Notes under the pieces: generated by a model
What the model saw: the letters and a program-made list of their open reading frames with translations, nothing else
Databases searched by the model: none
Told to the model about the DNA's origin: nothing
Origin: Sinomonas sp. ASV486
Lineage (GTDB): Bacteria; Actinomycetota; Actinomycetes; Actinomycetales; Micrococcaceae
Reading direction: 5' to 3'
Assembly: GCF_030908215.1 (NCBI RefSeq)
Contig: NZ_JAVFJK010000014.1
Span: forward strand, 62,001 to 126,000
Length of the DNA: 64,000 nt
Translations under genes and position numbers: made by a program
Shown here: one piece after another, positions 50,018-58,568 of the stretch
How the letters are laid out: each line of letters opens with the position of its first letter
Numbering within the stretch: the first letter of the stretch is position 1

Positions 50018-50650
50018 TCATCCGCCCGGAATCATGGCCAGGAGGACTGGAACCACCCCAAGGCACAGGAACGCTGGGAGGGAGCAGACGCCGAGGGGTA
50101 TGACGAGCCTCACGCCGAGAGCCGCAGCACGCCTCTCGAGGTCGCGATGCCTGCTGCGGCGCAGCTGCCGCGCGCGGGCATAGAGCAGTTCGGCCGACGG
50201 CGCACCGGTTGCCGCCGCGAAATCCAGGGCCTCGCGGAGCTGCCATACGTCGGAGGACGGCGGCGCGTCAGGCCATGCATGAGCCCAGTCGGTGCCGAGC
50301 TGGAGCGCCGCGGCCGCTCGCGTGAGGGCATCCGCCGGCCCGTCGGCCACGCGGGCCGCGACCTCGAGCGCCCGTGGGAGGCCGAGACCGGCCTGGAGCA
50401 TGACTCCGAGAAGCTCGAGCAGGAGGGGAACGTCGTCCGCGGTGGGGCTTCTTCTGTTCACGAGGCTTGGTGCGCGGTCGGGACGATCTGTGCGATCCGG
50501 GGAGCCTCCTTGCTGCCTCGGCACGTCGCCGGAACGGTACCGAGGGCCACCGTCCTCGAGCACCCGGCGGACCCTCTGGGCACCGTCTGACCATCCCAGG
50601 GCCAACCCGGCCACGATCGTCACGAGCGCGCCCACGATGATTCCGCTCAT
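50018..50650 (-). CDS. tadC-like: type II secretion system F family protein (TadC-like)
   Basis: A 210-residue inner-membrane platform protein. An N-terminal membrane segment (SGIIVGALVTIVAGLALGW) leads to a soluble T2SSF domain (LLELLGVMLQAGLGLPRALE, WQLREALDFAAATGAPSAEL) and a C-terminal hydrophobic pair (VRLVIPLGVCSLPAFLCLGV). ATG at 50650 overlaps the stop of the tadB-like gene. It is shorter than TadC of proteobacteria (about 300) but usual for the actinobacterial Rv3657c/Rv3658c type. The 140-bp gap to the DUF4244 gene holds only its ribosome-binding site. Confidence 0.85.
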   Translation of the reverse strand: MSGIIVGALVTIVAGLALGWSDGAQRVRRVLEDGGPRYRSGDVPRQQGGSPDRTDRPDRAPSLVNRRSPTADDVPLLLELLGVMLQAGLGLPRALEVAARVADGPADALTRAAAALQLGTDWAHAWPDAPPSSDVWQLREALDFAAATGAPSAELLYARARQLRRSRHRDLERRAAALGVRLVIPLGVCSLPAFLCLGVVPVLLAMIPGG

Positions 50651-51582
50651 CGTGACTCCGAGGCGGAGCGCAGGAGCCGAGCCGACCACCAGCGACCCGC
50701 GAGGGTGAGTGCGAAGCCGAGCCCTAGGCAGAGCGATCCCAGCGGCGTGGAGAGCAGCATCCCGACGGGATCGGCTCCCATGAGGATTCCAAGACCGAGA
50801 CCCGCGAGAGGAAGCACGCCGAGGACCTGTGAGGTAGCCCGTGGGCCGGCAAGGGCAACAGCCCGTGCCGCGGCCGCGTCGGCGTCTGCCTCGAGCTGGG
50901 CTGCGAGCCTGTCGAGGACCCCCGCCAGAGGACTTCCGGAAGCCTCAGCGGTCTCGATGCATGCCGCGACGCTCAGCCAGACCCCGGTCTCGGCCGATGA
51001 CGGGCCCTCCCTTTTCCCTCCCGGGCTTGCGGCCCGCGCGCAGGCCTCGCGCAGCGCGGCCGCGACGGGGCGTCCGAGCGCCGCAGCATGAGCGGCGGCC
51101 GCCAGGACGTGTGAGGACGCGTCGGCTCCCACCCCTTGCGCCGCAGACTGTTCCGCAGCGTCCTCCGGGCGTTCCGCAGTCCCCGATCCAATGACCACAT
51201 CGCCGCGGGAATGGGTGCCTGAACGTGGACTCGCTCCCCGAGGCGAACTGGGCCGAAGGGGCGCCGAGTTCCGAGGACGCGTCTGGGAGGCCTGCCGCCA
51301 CATCTGCTCCGGCGTGCGGCCTGCGCGGAGGAGTGCGGCCAGCTGCCCCACGAGAAGGGCCGCACGTTGAAGCTCCAGCGCTGGCTCCGCGGGCTTGACC
51401 CTGCGCCTGTGGCCAGTCAACCGGCCATGGAATCCGCGGCTGGCGCCTCCGGCTCCAGCCCCGGTCCGCCCTCGTCCGACGATCCCTGGGACGCGCACCA
51501 ACAGTCCGCCGCGCTGGACCGCGAGGCACCATCCCACGAACAGTGCTCCGGATACCGCCACCGCCCCAAGCAGCGTGCTCAT
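50647..51582 (-). CDS. tadB-like: type II secretion system F family protein (TadB-like)
   Basis: A 311-residue platform protein. One N-terminal membrane segment (TLLGAVAVSGALFVGWCLAV), a low-complexity basic/Gly linker, a T2SSF region (LLVGQLAALLRAGRTPEQMW, later ACIETAEASGSPLAGVLDRL) and two C-terminal membrane segments (LGVLPLAGLGLGILMGADPV and the following). Between residues 100 and 160 lies an unusual Ser/Pro/Arg/Ala-rich insertion. ATG at 51582 overlaps the tadA stop and its TGA overlaps the tadC ATG, so the three proteins are translated in order. Confidence 0.85.
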   Translation of the reverse strand: MSTLLGAVAVSGALFVGWCLAVQRGGLLVRVPGIVGRGRTGAGAGGASRGFHGRLTGHRRRVKPAEPALELQRAALLVGQLAALLRAGRTPEQMWRQASQTRPRNSAPLRPSSPRGASPRSGTHSRGDVVIGSGTAERPEDAAEQSAAQGVGADASSHVLAAAAHAAALGRPVAAALREACARAASPGGKREGPSSAETGVWLSVAACIETAEASGSPLAGVLDRLAAQLEADADAAAARAVALAGPRATSQVLGVLPLAGLGLGILMGADPVGMLLSTPLGSLCLGLGFALTLAGRWWSARLLRSASESR

Positions 51583-52778
51583 GCGACTGCCCCCAGGTTC
51601 CGCGCGAAGCCGAGAAGCGAGGCGAGCCGGTCCCAGCCGGGGCCACGCTCCGAGCTCCCCGCCGGCGAGTCGCCCCGGAGCAGGGCGTCCTCGACCGCAA
51701 GGCCCCGAGGGCCATAGGACACGACGGCGATGCTCGCCACTCGCCGTCCCGCGCCCGACCGTTCAAGGTGCACCACGGCGTCCAGCGCGCTCGCTGCCTG
51801 GAGCGCGGTCGCCTCGGCGCTGAGGCCAGCGAGGGCCCCGAGGGCGGCGAGGCGCGCGACAACCGAGCCGGCGGTATTGGCATGGACAGTGCCCGCACCG
51901 CTGTGGCCTGTGTTGAGGGCCGAGAGGAGCTCCCTGACTTCGGGGCCTCGGCACTCACCGACGACCAGCCAGTCGGGACGCATTCTCAGCGCCTCCCGCA
52001 CGAGCTGGGCAAGGTCCACTCCCCCCGCCCCCTCGACATTGCCGTGCCGGGCCTCGAGGCACACCGTGTGCGCATGGTCGGGCGCCAGCTCGGCCGCATC
52101 CTCGACCAGCACGATCCGCTCCTTGGCCGGGATCAGGCCCAGCAGGGTGCTCAGGAGCGTCGTCTTGCCTGAGCCCGTCGCTCCGCTCACGAGGAAGCTC
52201 CTACGGTGTGCAACGAGCGCCTCGAGGACTTGTCTCTGGTCGGGCAGGACGGCCCCCACACGTTCGAGTTCGTCCAACGTCATCGACGTCTCCCTGGCGA
52301 TCCGCACGGAGAGGAGGGTTCCGCCGGTCGAGACCGGAGGAAGGACCGCATGGACGCGGTACCCACCGGGGATGCGCACGTCCACACACGGATACGAGTC
52401 GTCGAGCCGGCGGCCGCCCGCTGACACGAGACGGACCGCGAGCGTCCTGACCGCTTCCTCCGAGGGGAATGTCACTGAGCTGCGTTCAAGCCCCTCGCCG
52501 CGGTCGAACCAGACGTCGTCGGGGCCGTTGACGAAGAGGTCCGTCACCGCGGGATCGTTCGCGAGATTCTGCAGAGGTCCGAGTCCTCGGAGCTCGGCGG
52601 TGATGAACTCGACGGCCGCGAGCGCTCCGGAGGTCCCGAGGAGCCTTCCGCTGTCCTGGACTGCGGTCGCAATCCGCGCCGGAGTCACGGGGCCGGGCTG
52701 GGCCAGCACCGATCGCCGGACCGAGTCGAGGAGCGCAGGGTCGAGGACGTCAGGGTCGAGGCGGTGAATGCCCCTCAT
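51579..52778 (-). CDS. tadA-like: TadA-family pilus assembly/secretion ATPase
   Basis: A 399-residue VirB11-like hexameric ATPase (CpaF/TadA group). Residues 1-190 form the N-terminal domain (LGPLQNLANDPAVTDLFVNG). The Walker A is GATGSGKT at 199-206, followed by the Asp box (RIVLVEDAAELAP), Walker B (LRMRPDWLVVGECRGPE) and the His box (GHSGAGTVHANTAG). It powers export or polymerisation of the pilin. It corresponds to Rv3659c. ATG at 52778 overlaps the stop of the upstream ssd gene. Confidence 0.93.
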   Translation of the reverse strand: MRGIHRLDPDVLDPALLDSVRRSVLAQPGPVTPARIATAVQDSGRLLGTSGALAAVEFITAELRGLGPLQNLANDPAVTDLFVNGPDDVWFDRGEGLERSSVTFPSEEAVRTLAVRLVSAGGRRLDDSYPCVDVRIPGGYRVHAVLPPVSTGGTLLSVRIARETSMTLDELERVGAVLPDQRQVLEALVAHRRSFLVSGATGSGKTTLLSTLLGLIPAKERIVLVEDAAELAPDHAHTVCLEARHGNVEGAGGVDLAQLVREALRMRPDWLVVGECRGPEVRELLSALNTGHSGAGTVHANTAGSVVARLAALGALAGLSAEATALQAASALDAVVHLERSGAGRRVASIAVVSYGPRGLAVEDALLRGDSPAGSSERGPGWDRLASLLGFARNLGAVA

Positions 52779-53944
52779 CGGGCCGCCCTCCGCCCGCGTT
52801 GGACGAGCCGTGCACCCAAGGCGAGCGCCGCGTCGTCGTCCACTTGACCCGCCGGCCTGCCGTCAGGCAGCCCGTCCAGAACCGCGCGTGCGAGGCTCCT
52901 GACGGGTCTGAGACGTGCCAGCTCCATGAGGCGTCCGGCGTCCGCCGCCGGTGCGGCGCGGCGGAGATGGGGAATCTGCCCGACCAGCGGGCAGCCTACG
53001 AGTTCGGCCAGCTGCTCGGCGTCGACCCCTTCCGCCGTCCGGCCCCTCACCACGGCGCCGACCGCAACCGGCGGCAGCTCGTGGAGCAGCTGGGCGGCAG
53101 ACAACGCCCCGCTGAGCGTCCCCGGAACGACGACGAGGAGCCGATCGCTCGTCCACGCGAAGTCCTCGAGCCCCTCACGGCCGCGCCCGATGTCGACCAC
53201 TACGAGGTCGAACGCCGTGCGTGCCGCCTCGAGCACTTCGGCGATCGCCGACGGCGGGACCTGTACCGCTCGCCCCGGTGCCGCGGGCCACGACAGGAGC
53301 CCCACATCGCCGACCCGGGGCAGCGAGTCCGCGAGCTGACGGGGATTGATCGCGCCGCTCGCTGAGGCCAGATCGGGCCAGCGCAGCCCTTCTCCGGGAT
53401 CCGCGGCGACAGCGGCCTCAAGCCCACCAGCCAGGCGATCGCCGTCGACGAGTAGCGTTTCCGTCCCTGCGAGCGCCACTGCTCCCGAGACGAGCGACGC
53501 CGTCGTGCTCGCGCCTGCGCCCCCGCATCCTCCGAGGACCCCGAGCACGCTCCCCGCGGGACCCTCGCCGCTGCGTCGGCTGAGGAACTCGACCAGCCAG
53601 TCGGCGGCTTCCGGCAGCTCGGCGACGTGGTCAATCCCCAGACTGGCGGCACGCTGCCACAGCTCCCGCCGCTGGGCTGGCCTGCCCACTAGGACGCTCG
53701 AACTGCGGCGCTGTGGGGGCAGCTCGGCGACGTCGGGGCCGAGCAGCACGAGGTCCGCGCGATACCAGAGGCCGGGCGCGTCGTCGGCGGAGCGCACTCC
53801 CTCGAACTCGACGCCCGCTACCGCAGCCACCCGCGCGCACTCCTCGCGGAGCGCATCGTCAGCACTCACGCAGCAGACCACCGACCCTGCCTCGGGAAGC
53901 CATCCCCGCTCTTCCGCCGCGCTGCTCAGCCCGTTTCTTGTCAT
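52775..53944 (-). CDS. ssd-like: septum-site-determining protein Ssd / CpaE-like ATPase
   Basis: A 389-residue P-loop protein of the MinD/ParA (SIMIBI) class. Residues 20-120 are a receiver-like region (VVCCVSADDALREECARVAA), and the ATPase begins at GSVLGVLGGCGGAGASTTAS, where the deviant Walker A keeps GGAGAST without the usual second lysine. Later segments are LLVDGDRLAGGLEAA and FDLVVVDIGRGREGLED. It is the first gene of the Tad operon, as Rv3660c is in mycobacteria, where Ssd influences septum formation; in Tad systems CpaE places the machine in the cell. Divergent from the polymerase gene. Confidence 0.88.
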   Translation of the reverse strand: MTRNGLSSAAEERGWLPEAGSVVCCVSADDALREECARVAAVAGVEFEGVRSADDAPGLWYRADLVLLGPDVAELPPQRRSSSVLVGRPAQRRELWQRAASLGIDHVAELPEAADWLVEFLSRRSGEGPAGSVLGVLGGCGGAGASTTASLVSGAVALAGTETLLVDGDRLAGGLEAAVAADPGEGLRWPDLASASGAINPRQLADSLPRVGDVGLLSWPAAPGRAVQVPPSAIAEVLEAARTAFDLVVVDIGRGREGLEDFAWTSDRLLVVVPGTLSGALSAAQLLHELPPVAVGAVVRGRTAEGVDAEQLAELVGCPLVGQIPHLRRAAPAADAGRLMELARLRPVRSLARAVLDGLPDGRPAGQVDDDAALALGARLVQRGRRAAR

Positions 53945-54066
53945 GCCTCACAGCCTTCAGAGGCGGCCGCAGCCCCGGAACCACCCGCCTGCCGTATGTG
54001 GACAACACGCCGAGGCGGCATCTGTGGAGGACAACTGCAGTCCGCAGGCAGGCGAGAATAGAGGTC

Positions 54067-55734
54067 GTGTATGAGCTCGTCGCCCCGGCCCCCGACGGCG
54101 GCGTGTTCCTCCAGCGTCTGGGCCGCGCCGGCTATCCGACATCGGACGCCGAGGCCCTCGATCCCACGGATCTCGCCGTCGCCATCCGGGGCATCGAGTG
54201 CCGAGATCGGCCACGGTGGGTGTGGCAGCGCACCACCGACTGGTACCCGGCGCTCCTCGCGGCTGGGGTTGAGGTTGACCGTTGCCACGACCTTTCGCTG
54301 AGCGCTGCGATCCTCGCCCATTCGGCCTACACCCAGGACAGCGGATACACGCCGGGCATTCCGGCGGCGGGTGCAGTCGACGCCGATCACGTCCTCGCCC
54401 GCGTCCCTCCACCGCCCCACCAGGGCACCCTCTTCGAGCACGACGCCCCGGCCGGCCCCGGCCCAGACGTCCTCGCGTCCGAGCTGCGGGACCAGCTCGG
54501 CGCCGTCGCCCGTTCACCCCAGGCGAAGCGCCTCACGCTCCTCCTCGCGGCCGAGTCGGCAGGCTCCCTCATCGCCGCCGAGATCCAGCACGCCGGAGTG
54601 CCCTGGGATGCCGCCGCCCACGATGCCCTCCTGACGGACCGACTTGGCCCACGCCCCACTGGATTCGCCCGCCCTTCGCTCCTCGAGGCCAAGGCGGGCG
54701 AGCTGAGGACCCTCCTGGGGGCCCCGATGCTCAACCCGGATTCCCCGCAAGAGCTCATGCGCGCGCTCCACCGTGCAGGGATCGAGGCCCGGACCACGAG
54801 GGCGTGGGAGCTGCGCCAGTACACGCATCCAGCGATCGTGCCGTTGCTCGAGTACAAGAAGATGGCTCGACTCCTCTCGGCCAACGGCTGGGCGTGGCTC
54901 GACGCCTGGGTCGCGGACGGCCGGTTCCGGCCCGAATACGTGGTGGGCGGCGTTGTCACCGGGCGGTGGGCGTCGCGGGGCGGCGGCGCGATGCAGATCC
55001 CTGCCGATGTCCGCTCCGCCGCGCGGGCCCTGCCAGGGCACCGCCTCGTCGTGGCCGATGCCTCGCAGCTCGAGCCGCGGGTCCTCGCCGCGCTCGCAGG
55101 CGATGATGCCATGGCGGCCGCCTCCCGGGATCAGGACCTCTACGCCGGCATCGCGGCCGCGGGCTTCGGCGGCGACCGCGCGCAGGCCAAGGTCGCACTG
55201 CTCGGCGCGATCTACGGCGCGACGACCGGCGAGTCGGGTCGGCTCATGCCTCAGCTCACGCGGCTGTACCCAAGGGCCGTGGCGCTCGTGGAACAGGCCG
55301 CGCGCGACGGCGAACGCGGCCGCACCGTCACGACCCACCTCGGGCGCAGCACACCCCCACCTTCAGAGCGCTGGAGCGCCTCCCAGCGGACTACGACGGC
55401 CGAGGAGCAGCGTCGGGCCGACGCGATCGCCCGCGACCGGGGCCGGTTCACGCGCAACTTCGTGGTGCAGGGAACAGCCGCGGAGTGGGCCGAGTGCTGG
55501 ATGGCGGATCTCCGCGGACGGCTACGCAGGCTGAGGGCCGAGGGTCTGACGGCCGAGCTCGTGTACTTCCTCCACGACGAAGTGGTGGTCCATGCTGAGG
55601 AGGCCGCTGCCGAGGCCTGTGCCACCGCGGTGCGGGACGCCGCTCGCGCCGCTGGAAAGCTCCTGTTCCCGGGCGCCCCCGTCGAGTTCCCCCTCAGCGT
55701 GGCCGTGGTCGAGTCCTACGACCAGGCCAAGTAG
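54067..55734 (+). CDS. PolA-type DNA polymerase with degenerate 3'-5' exonuclease domain
   Basis: A 555-residue family A polymerase, usually annotated as bifunctional 3'-5' exonuclease/DNA polymerase in actinobacteria and distinct from the full-length PolA. The palm and fingers motifs are present: motif A VVADASQLEPRVLAALAG, motif B region RAQAKVALLGAIYGATTGES and motif C FLHDEVVVHAEE. The N-terminal 200 residues should be the exonuclease, but the D-x-E motif is not visible, and only the second motif region (VDRCHDLSLSAAILAHSAYT) can be aligned by eye. GTG at 54067 has AGAGG upstream. Divergent from the Tad operon. Its role may be repair synthesis. Confidence 0.85.
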   Translation: MYELVAPAPDGGVFLQRLGRAGYPTSDAEALDPTDLAVAIRGIECRDRPRWVWQRTTDWYPALLAAGVEVDRCHDLSLSAAILAHSAYTQDSGYTPGIPAAGAVDADHVLARVPPPPHQGTLFEHDAPAGPGPDVLASELRDQLGAVARSPQAKRLTLLLAAESAGSLIAAEIQHAGVPWDAAAHDALLTDRLGPRPTGFARPSLLEAKAGELRTLLGAPMLNPDSPQELMRALHRAGIEARTTRAWELRQYTHPAIVPLLEYKKMARLLSANGWAWLDAWVADGRFRPEYVVGGVVTGRWASRGGGAMQIPADVRSAARALPGHRLVVADASQLEPRVLAALAGDDAMAAASRDQDLYAGIAAAGFGGDRAQAKVALLGAIYGATTGESGRLMPQLTRLYPRAVALVEQAARDGERGRTVTTHLGRSTPPPSERWSASQRTTTAEEQRRADAIARDRGRFTRNFVVQGTAAEWAECWMADLRGRLRRLRAEGLTAELVYFLHDEVVVHAEEAAAEACATAVRDAARAAGKLLFPGAPVEFPLSVAVVESYDQAK

Positions 55735-55782
55735 CCCCCGTCTTCTTCCCGACACAAGCCCGCCCACTCAGTCCTTCCACCA

Positions 55783-55806
55783 CCGGGGTCCTTCCCCCGG
55801 GGTTTT
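55783..55806 (+). terminator. weak terminator after the polymerase gene
   Basis: CCGGGG (55783-55788) can pair with CCCCGG (55795-55800), followed by GGTTTT. The stem is short, so this is a tentative call for the 156-bp gap before the WXG-like gene. Confidence 0.35.
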
Positions 55807-55890
55807 CCACATAGCGCACGACGGCGTCGCGCCGCCTTCCGCTCGGAACCTACCTTGGTGGGGTAAACGGACTTCGGGGGAAGGCAGGAC

Positions 55891-57813
55891 ATGACAGCCA
55901 TCGTGGTGGACGCTCATCGGCTCGTGGAATGTGCGTCACACGTTGCGCAGGTGCAGGGCGAGGTGCTGTCGGCCGCCGAGTCGATCGCTGGCGGGCTCGC
56001 GCATTGCGGCGGGATGGCCGGCAACGATCAGGCCGGAGCGGACTGGTCTGACGCGTATGACCCCGCCGCGGCGTCGTTCCTCGGGATCTCGGCCGCCCTG
56101 GCAGGCCACATGGGCTCCCACGTCCGTGCCCTGAACGAGTCCGGGGCGGCCTACGAGGCAACGGAGGCATGGTTCGGCGGCGGTACGCCAGATCCACTGG
56201 TCCCGGCACTCGCGCACAGCGAGACCGCGGCGCAGACATTGCCCGAGGCACGGGGCGGAACCGCCTTCGCTTCGCCCGACCCAGTGGCGCAGGCCGTCGT
56301 GGAGGCCATCGGCACGGTGTGGCCGAACGGCGACGCCGATCAGCTGCGCACCGCGTCTTCGCAGTGGGCGGCAATGGCCACCACACTCGATTCGGCGAGG
56401 AGGACGTCCCTCGCGTGTGCCGCGGGCTGCCTCGAGGGGATGTCGTCGCCAGCGGTCAGCGTCGCACGCGAGCGCGAACGGGAGCTCGATGCGGCCCTCT
56501 CCGGTCTCAGCGGCGGCGCGACCGAACTCTCGGCGGCGTGCGGCGACCTTGCAGCCCATATTGACGCGGCCCATCAGGACGTCCGCAACGAGATCCGCGA
56601 CCTCGCGATCGAGCTCGGGGCAACGGTGGCGATCAGCGCACTGACGGCCGTCATCACGGCCGGGGCGAGCGCCGTGGCCGGTAGCGCAGCATCGGCTGGC
56701 CGAGTGGCCCTGGCAGTTGCGCGGGTGACCGCGATGTTCGAGCGGCTCGCGTCGCTCGCCCGGATCATCGCAAGCAACATCGGCCGGCTCAAAGAGGCCC
56801 TCACGTCTCTGGCTGCCCGCATCGCCCGCTGGACCGCCGGCAGGCTCCCGCCGCCCATCCGTCGGCTGCCTCTCAACAGAGTGCCGGGGGCGCTGGAGCG
56901 GCTCACCGACAACTGGGTCGTCAGACTCGCCACCGAGGGGCCCTCCGCCGCCTTGGCCAAAGTCCTCGAGAAGCCCGCGACCGCGCTGGGCAACCGCCTC
57001 GGCGAGTCAACCGCTCGGCGCGCCCTCGTCCTCGGCTGGCGCCGCGACCTACCGGGCGTTCGCGAAGCCCTCGCCCGGACCGCAGTACATGGGGAGGCAG
57101 GTGGTGGCGCCCCGCCGCGCGCGCAGTCGGACACTCGCATGCCGGGGATCGCTCCAGGTCAGCCCGCAGACCGGAACCCGCTCGCATCCATGGCGGGCCG
57201 CGGTGCCCAGTCCACGGTCGGCGCCGGGCGGGAGGCTGTTCCCCAGGCGGTCGAGGAAGCGCGGACTACCGGCGTCGCAGGGCGCCTCGGGCAGGCGCTC
57301 ACGAAACAACACGATGCGGTCGTGGCCTCAGTGTCGAACAGCGTCAAGGACAGCATCGACAACGAGTCGCTCGCACCTGAGCTGGGCTCTGAGCCCAACC
57401 TCGACGCTGCCAGCCGCCAATCCCACGTGGACGGTGCAGGATCCCGATCAGGCTTCGCCGCCGCATCCAGCGCCGAAGGACCGCCTCGAGAGGACTCGGT
57501 GGCCGGGGAACACGGCTCCGCGGAGTCGCCCGCCCGATGGGCTCTGGACCTAGGGCTCCCTAGCGGTGAGGGCGTACGTGTCGACGTGCCGAAGGCACTC
57601 CACCTCGTGCCCGGGGTAGATGCCGACATCGCAGGGAAGAAGATCACGGGTCCGTTCGGCACAGAGTTCGCGGTCTCCCTCCCCGGACCTGGCGGAAAGC
57701 TCGTCGACTCTGGACTGAACATCCTCAATGCCGCAGATCTCGGGGAGAACTGGTGGCACCAGCGTGCCGAAACAGCGGAGGCCTTCAGGTCCGCGGCGCA
57801 TTCGCTGCGGTAG
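55891..57813 (+). CDS. large WXG100/LXG-like protein of unknown function
   Basis: A 640-residue protein with no recognised enzyme domain. The N-terminal 100 residues are helical with a W-x-x-A pattern (WSDAYDPAAASFLG, ALNESGAAYEATEAWFGGG) like ESX/WXG100 or PPE-type proteins, and a second similar helical unit runs to about residue 220. Residues 241-313 are a long hydrophobic/amphipathic block (TVAISALTAVITAGASAVAG). Residues 385-560 are Ser/Ala/Gly/Glu-rich and disordered. The last 90 residues end in GLNILNAADLGENWWHQRAE. GGAAGG precedes ATG 55891. No immunity-like or ESX gene is adjacent. It may be a type VII-secreted effector or surface protein (inference). Confidence 0.6.
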   Translation: MTAIVVDAHRLVECASHVAQVQGEVLSAAESIAGGLAHCGGMAGNDQAGADWSDAYDPAAASFLGISAALAGHMGSHVRALNESGAAYEATEAWFGGGTPDPLVPALAHSETAAQTLPEARGGTAFASPDPVAQAVVEAIGTVWPNGDADQLRTASSQWAAMATTLDSARRTSLACAAGCLEGMSSPAVSVARERERELDAALSGLSGGATELSAACGDLAAHIDAAHQDVRNEIRDLAIELGATVAISALTAVITAGASAVAGSAASAGRVALAVARVTAMFERLASLARIIASNIGRLKEALTSLAARIARWTAGRLPPPIRRLPLNRVPGALERLTDNWVVRLATEGPSAALAKVLEKPATALGNRLGESTARRALVLGWRRDLPGVREALARTAVHGEAGGGAPPRAQSDTRMPGIAPGQPADRNPLASMAGRGAQSTVGAGREAVPQAVEEARTTGVAGRLGQALTKQHDAVVASVSNSVKDSIDNESLAPELGSEPNLDAASRQSHVDGAGSRSGFAAASSAEGPPREDSVAGEHGSAESPARWALDLGLPSGEGVRVDVPKALHLVPGVDADIAGKKITGPFGTEFAVSLPGPGGKLVDSGLNILNAADLGENWWHQRAETAEAFRSAAHSLR

Positions 57814-57893
57814 ACGCAGTCGCAGCATTAGATGGGGCCGCCCACAGACGCGCCGCCGCCCACAGACGGCCACCGCGGCCGGGCGCCGCCCCC

Positions 57894-58568
57894 TCAGAGT
57901 TCGATCCGGTACTCCCGGTCCCGATTCCATGGGACTGTCCATCCGAGCGCGTTGAACAACGAATCGAGGACCATGGCAGTGAATCCCCAGACGAGCACGT
58001 CGCTGACGAGGAAGCCCGGGCTCGCGAACCGGGCGCCACGGTGGAACACGACCGTGACCCGGTTGTCGGGGTCGAGGAGGTCGCGGACGGGTGTGCGGAA
58101 GACCTGTGCGGACTCACCGTAGTCGACCACGTCCACAGGGGTCGGAGACGCCCACCAGCCGATGACTGGAGAGACCAGGAAGGAGCTCACCGCCATGCCA
58201 AGCGGCGGAAGCTCCCCGAGGACGTCGACCCCTGAAGGATCGAGGCCGGTCTCCTCCTGAGCCTCCCGGAGGGCGCAGTCAACGAGCGTTGCGTCCTCGG
58301 GGTCCTTCCTGCCCCCGGGAAAAGCCACCTGACCCGGATGGGACCCCAGGGTTGCGGCGCGTTCGAGCAGGAGTACGTCGAGCTCCGCCGGCGCGAGTGG
58401 ACGGCGGGACACCGCCGGAATATCGTCGAGCTTTCCGAACAGCACGAGCACGGCGGCCTCGCGGAACCCGAGTGGCAGTACAGCCGGGTGCCACCGTCTG
58501 TCGAAGGGGTCGGTCTCCCCCGCCCTGATTGCCCGCACGAGTTCTTCGAGCTCGGACCGTGCGCTCAC
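57894..58568 (-). CDS. Nudix hydrolase, CoA pyrophosphatase type
   Basis: A 224-residue Nudix protein of the NudL/CoA-diphosphatase group. The Nudix box begins at [20 protein letters not shown] and ends EETGL, and the upstream [20 protein letters not shown] is the CoA-type signature. It would hydrolyse CoA or a similar diphosphate to 3',5'-ADP and phosphopantetheine. The GTG at 58568 overlaps the nth stop (GTGA), so the two are coupled. Convergent with the WXG-like gene; the 80-bp gap contains only GC-rich direct repeats. Confidence 0.9.
   Translation of the reverse strand: MSARSELEELVRAIRAGETDPFDRRWHPAVLPLGFREAAVLVLFGKLDDIPAVSRRPLAPAELDVLLLERAATLGSHPGQVAFPGGRKDPEDATLVDCALREAQEETGLDPSGVDVLGELPPLGMAVSSFLVSPVIGWWASPTPVDVVDYGESAQVFRTPVRDLLDPDNRVTVVFHRGARFASPGFLVSDVLVWGFTAMVLDSLFNALGWTVPWNRDREYRIEL

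Noticed and set aside
55891-57813. Polymorphic toxin with adjacent immunity gene
   Set aside because: The C-terminal region matches no toxin I know and the next gene is a convergent Nudix hydrolase, not an immunity protein.
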